From NCBI GenBank assembly GCA_028696935.1, contig JAQVGE010000057.1, positions 1 through 6,446 of the forward strand: a stretch of DNA of 6,446 nucleotides, given 5' to 3'. Below are positions 6,161 through 6,446 of this stretch, piece by piece; position 1 is the first letter of the stretch, and the number at the start of each line of letters is the position of its first letter. This DNA is from Minisyncoccota bacterium. GTDB lineage: Bacteria; Patescibacteria; Paceibacteria; UBA9973. Made by a program: the position numbers and the translations under genes. Below the pieces are notes generated by a model, which saw only the letters and a program-made list of their open reading frames with translations, was not told the origin of the DNA and did no database searches.

Positions 6161-6172
6161 AATAGAAGCTGT

Positions 6173-6446
6173 ATGTCTATTATTTTAACTTACGTAATTA
6201 TTGGTTTTATTTTAATTATTCTCTTGTGGATTGTTTCAATAGAATATCGTTTAAAAAATTTTTTTGCTGGAACCAAAGCTCGTAATCTCGAAGAAGTAAT
6301 GATTGAGTTAGGTAATCAATTAGCTGAAGCAAAAGAATTTGAAAATAAAACAAAAGAGAAACTTAGCCTCATTGATGCTCGACTAAACAAATCAATCCGT
6401 AATGTCCAAACAGTTCGGTTTAACCCATTTGTTGAAGCAGGTGGCA
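6173..6446 (+). CDS. DUF4446 family membrane-anchored protein, N-terminal part only (runs off the window)
   Basis: The gene begins at an ATG preceded by an in-frame stop at 6140-6142 and runs open to the window edge: 91 complete codons plus one base. The product has a strongly hydrophobic N-terminal helix (about residues 3-21), then a basic patch (YRLKNFFAGTKARNLEE, 25-41), a probable coiled coil (about 39-79), and the motif VRFNPF (81-86) followed by an acidic/Gly segment. A TM helix, an N-L-E-E coiled coil and an [IV]-RFNPF motif are what I recall as the signature of DUF4446, an uncharacterised family in Firmicutes and candidate phyla. The missing C-terminal part should hold the conserved core. 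No biochemical function is known to me. There is no clear Shine-Dalgarno (AATAGAAGCTGT precedes the ATG). Confidence 0.8.
   Translation, partial: MSIILTYVIIGFILIILLWIVSIEYRLKNFFAGTKARNLEEVMIELGNQLAEAKEFENKTKEKLSLIDARLNKSIRNVQTVRFNPFVEAGG

Noticed and set aside
5979..6172. T-box or tRNA-like element in the divergent intergenic region
   Set aside because: There is no T-box bulge sequence and no GGTTCGAATCC-like T arm. The visible hairpin does not form a cloverleaf.
1..6446. CRISPR array, insertion sequence or phage genes
   Set aside because: No regularly spaced direct repeats, transposase motifs or terminal inverted repeats around a gene were seen.

Overview
The window is AT-rich bacterial DNA with five protein genes and one probable structured RNA gene. 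It uses the standard bacterial code: tryptophan is TGG and TGA is not read through. Gene content fits a Candidate Phyla Radiation (Patescibacteria, Parcubacteria-like) genome. The signs are a DUF4446 membrane protein, a lone cysteine desulfurase without isc/suf partners, a small anchored protein with a decayed HtrA-like domain, almost no Shine-Dalgarno sites, and -10-like hexamers placed almost on the start codons. The phylum is an inference from gene content; no rRNA or marker protein is present to prove it.

Layout. At 37-326, on the minus strand, lies a non-coding RNA transcription unit: a TTGACT-N17-TATTAT promoter, about 250 nt of comparatively GC-rich, multi-helix sequence, and an intrinsic terminator with a 9-bp stem. 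I could not match it to a known RNA class, and it is the strongest candidate for something undescribed. At 370-1302 (+), divergent from the RNA, is a YrbG/NCX-type sodium/calcium exchanger family protein with altered ion-site residues. It converges on a minus-strand block of three genes, read right to left: a cysteine desulfurase (5978-4740), a single-pass anchored protein with a degenerate HtrA-like module (4690-4064), and a ClpB-type disaggregase (4014-1306). Gaps between these genes are about 50 bp, and each appears to have its own promoter at or near its start. At 6173 (+), divergent from the desulfurase, a DUF4446 protein begins and runs off the right edge; a 14-bp interrupted hairpin lies just before its ATG.

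Functionally the genes look like independent housekeeping units rather than one pathway: protein quality control (ClpB, with an unusual ClpC-like LGF loop), sulfur mobilisation for Fe-S clusters or tRNA thiolation (desulfurase), cation transport, and two membrane-anchored proteins of unknown role. No mobile element, CRISPR array, tRNA or rRNA was seen.
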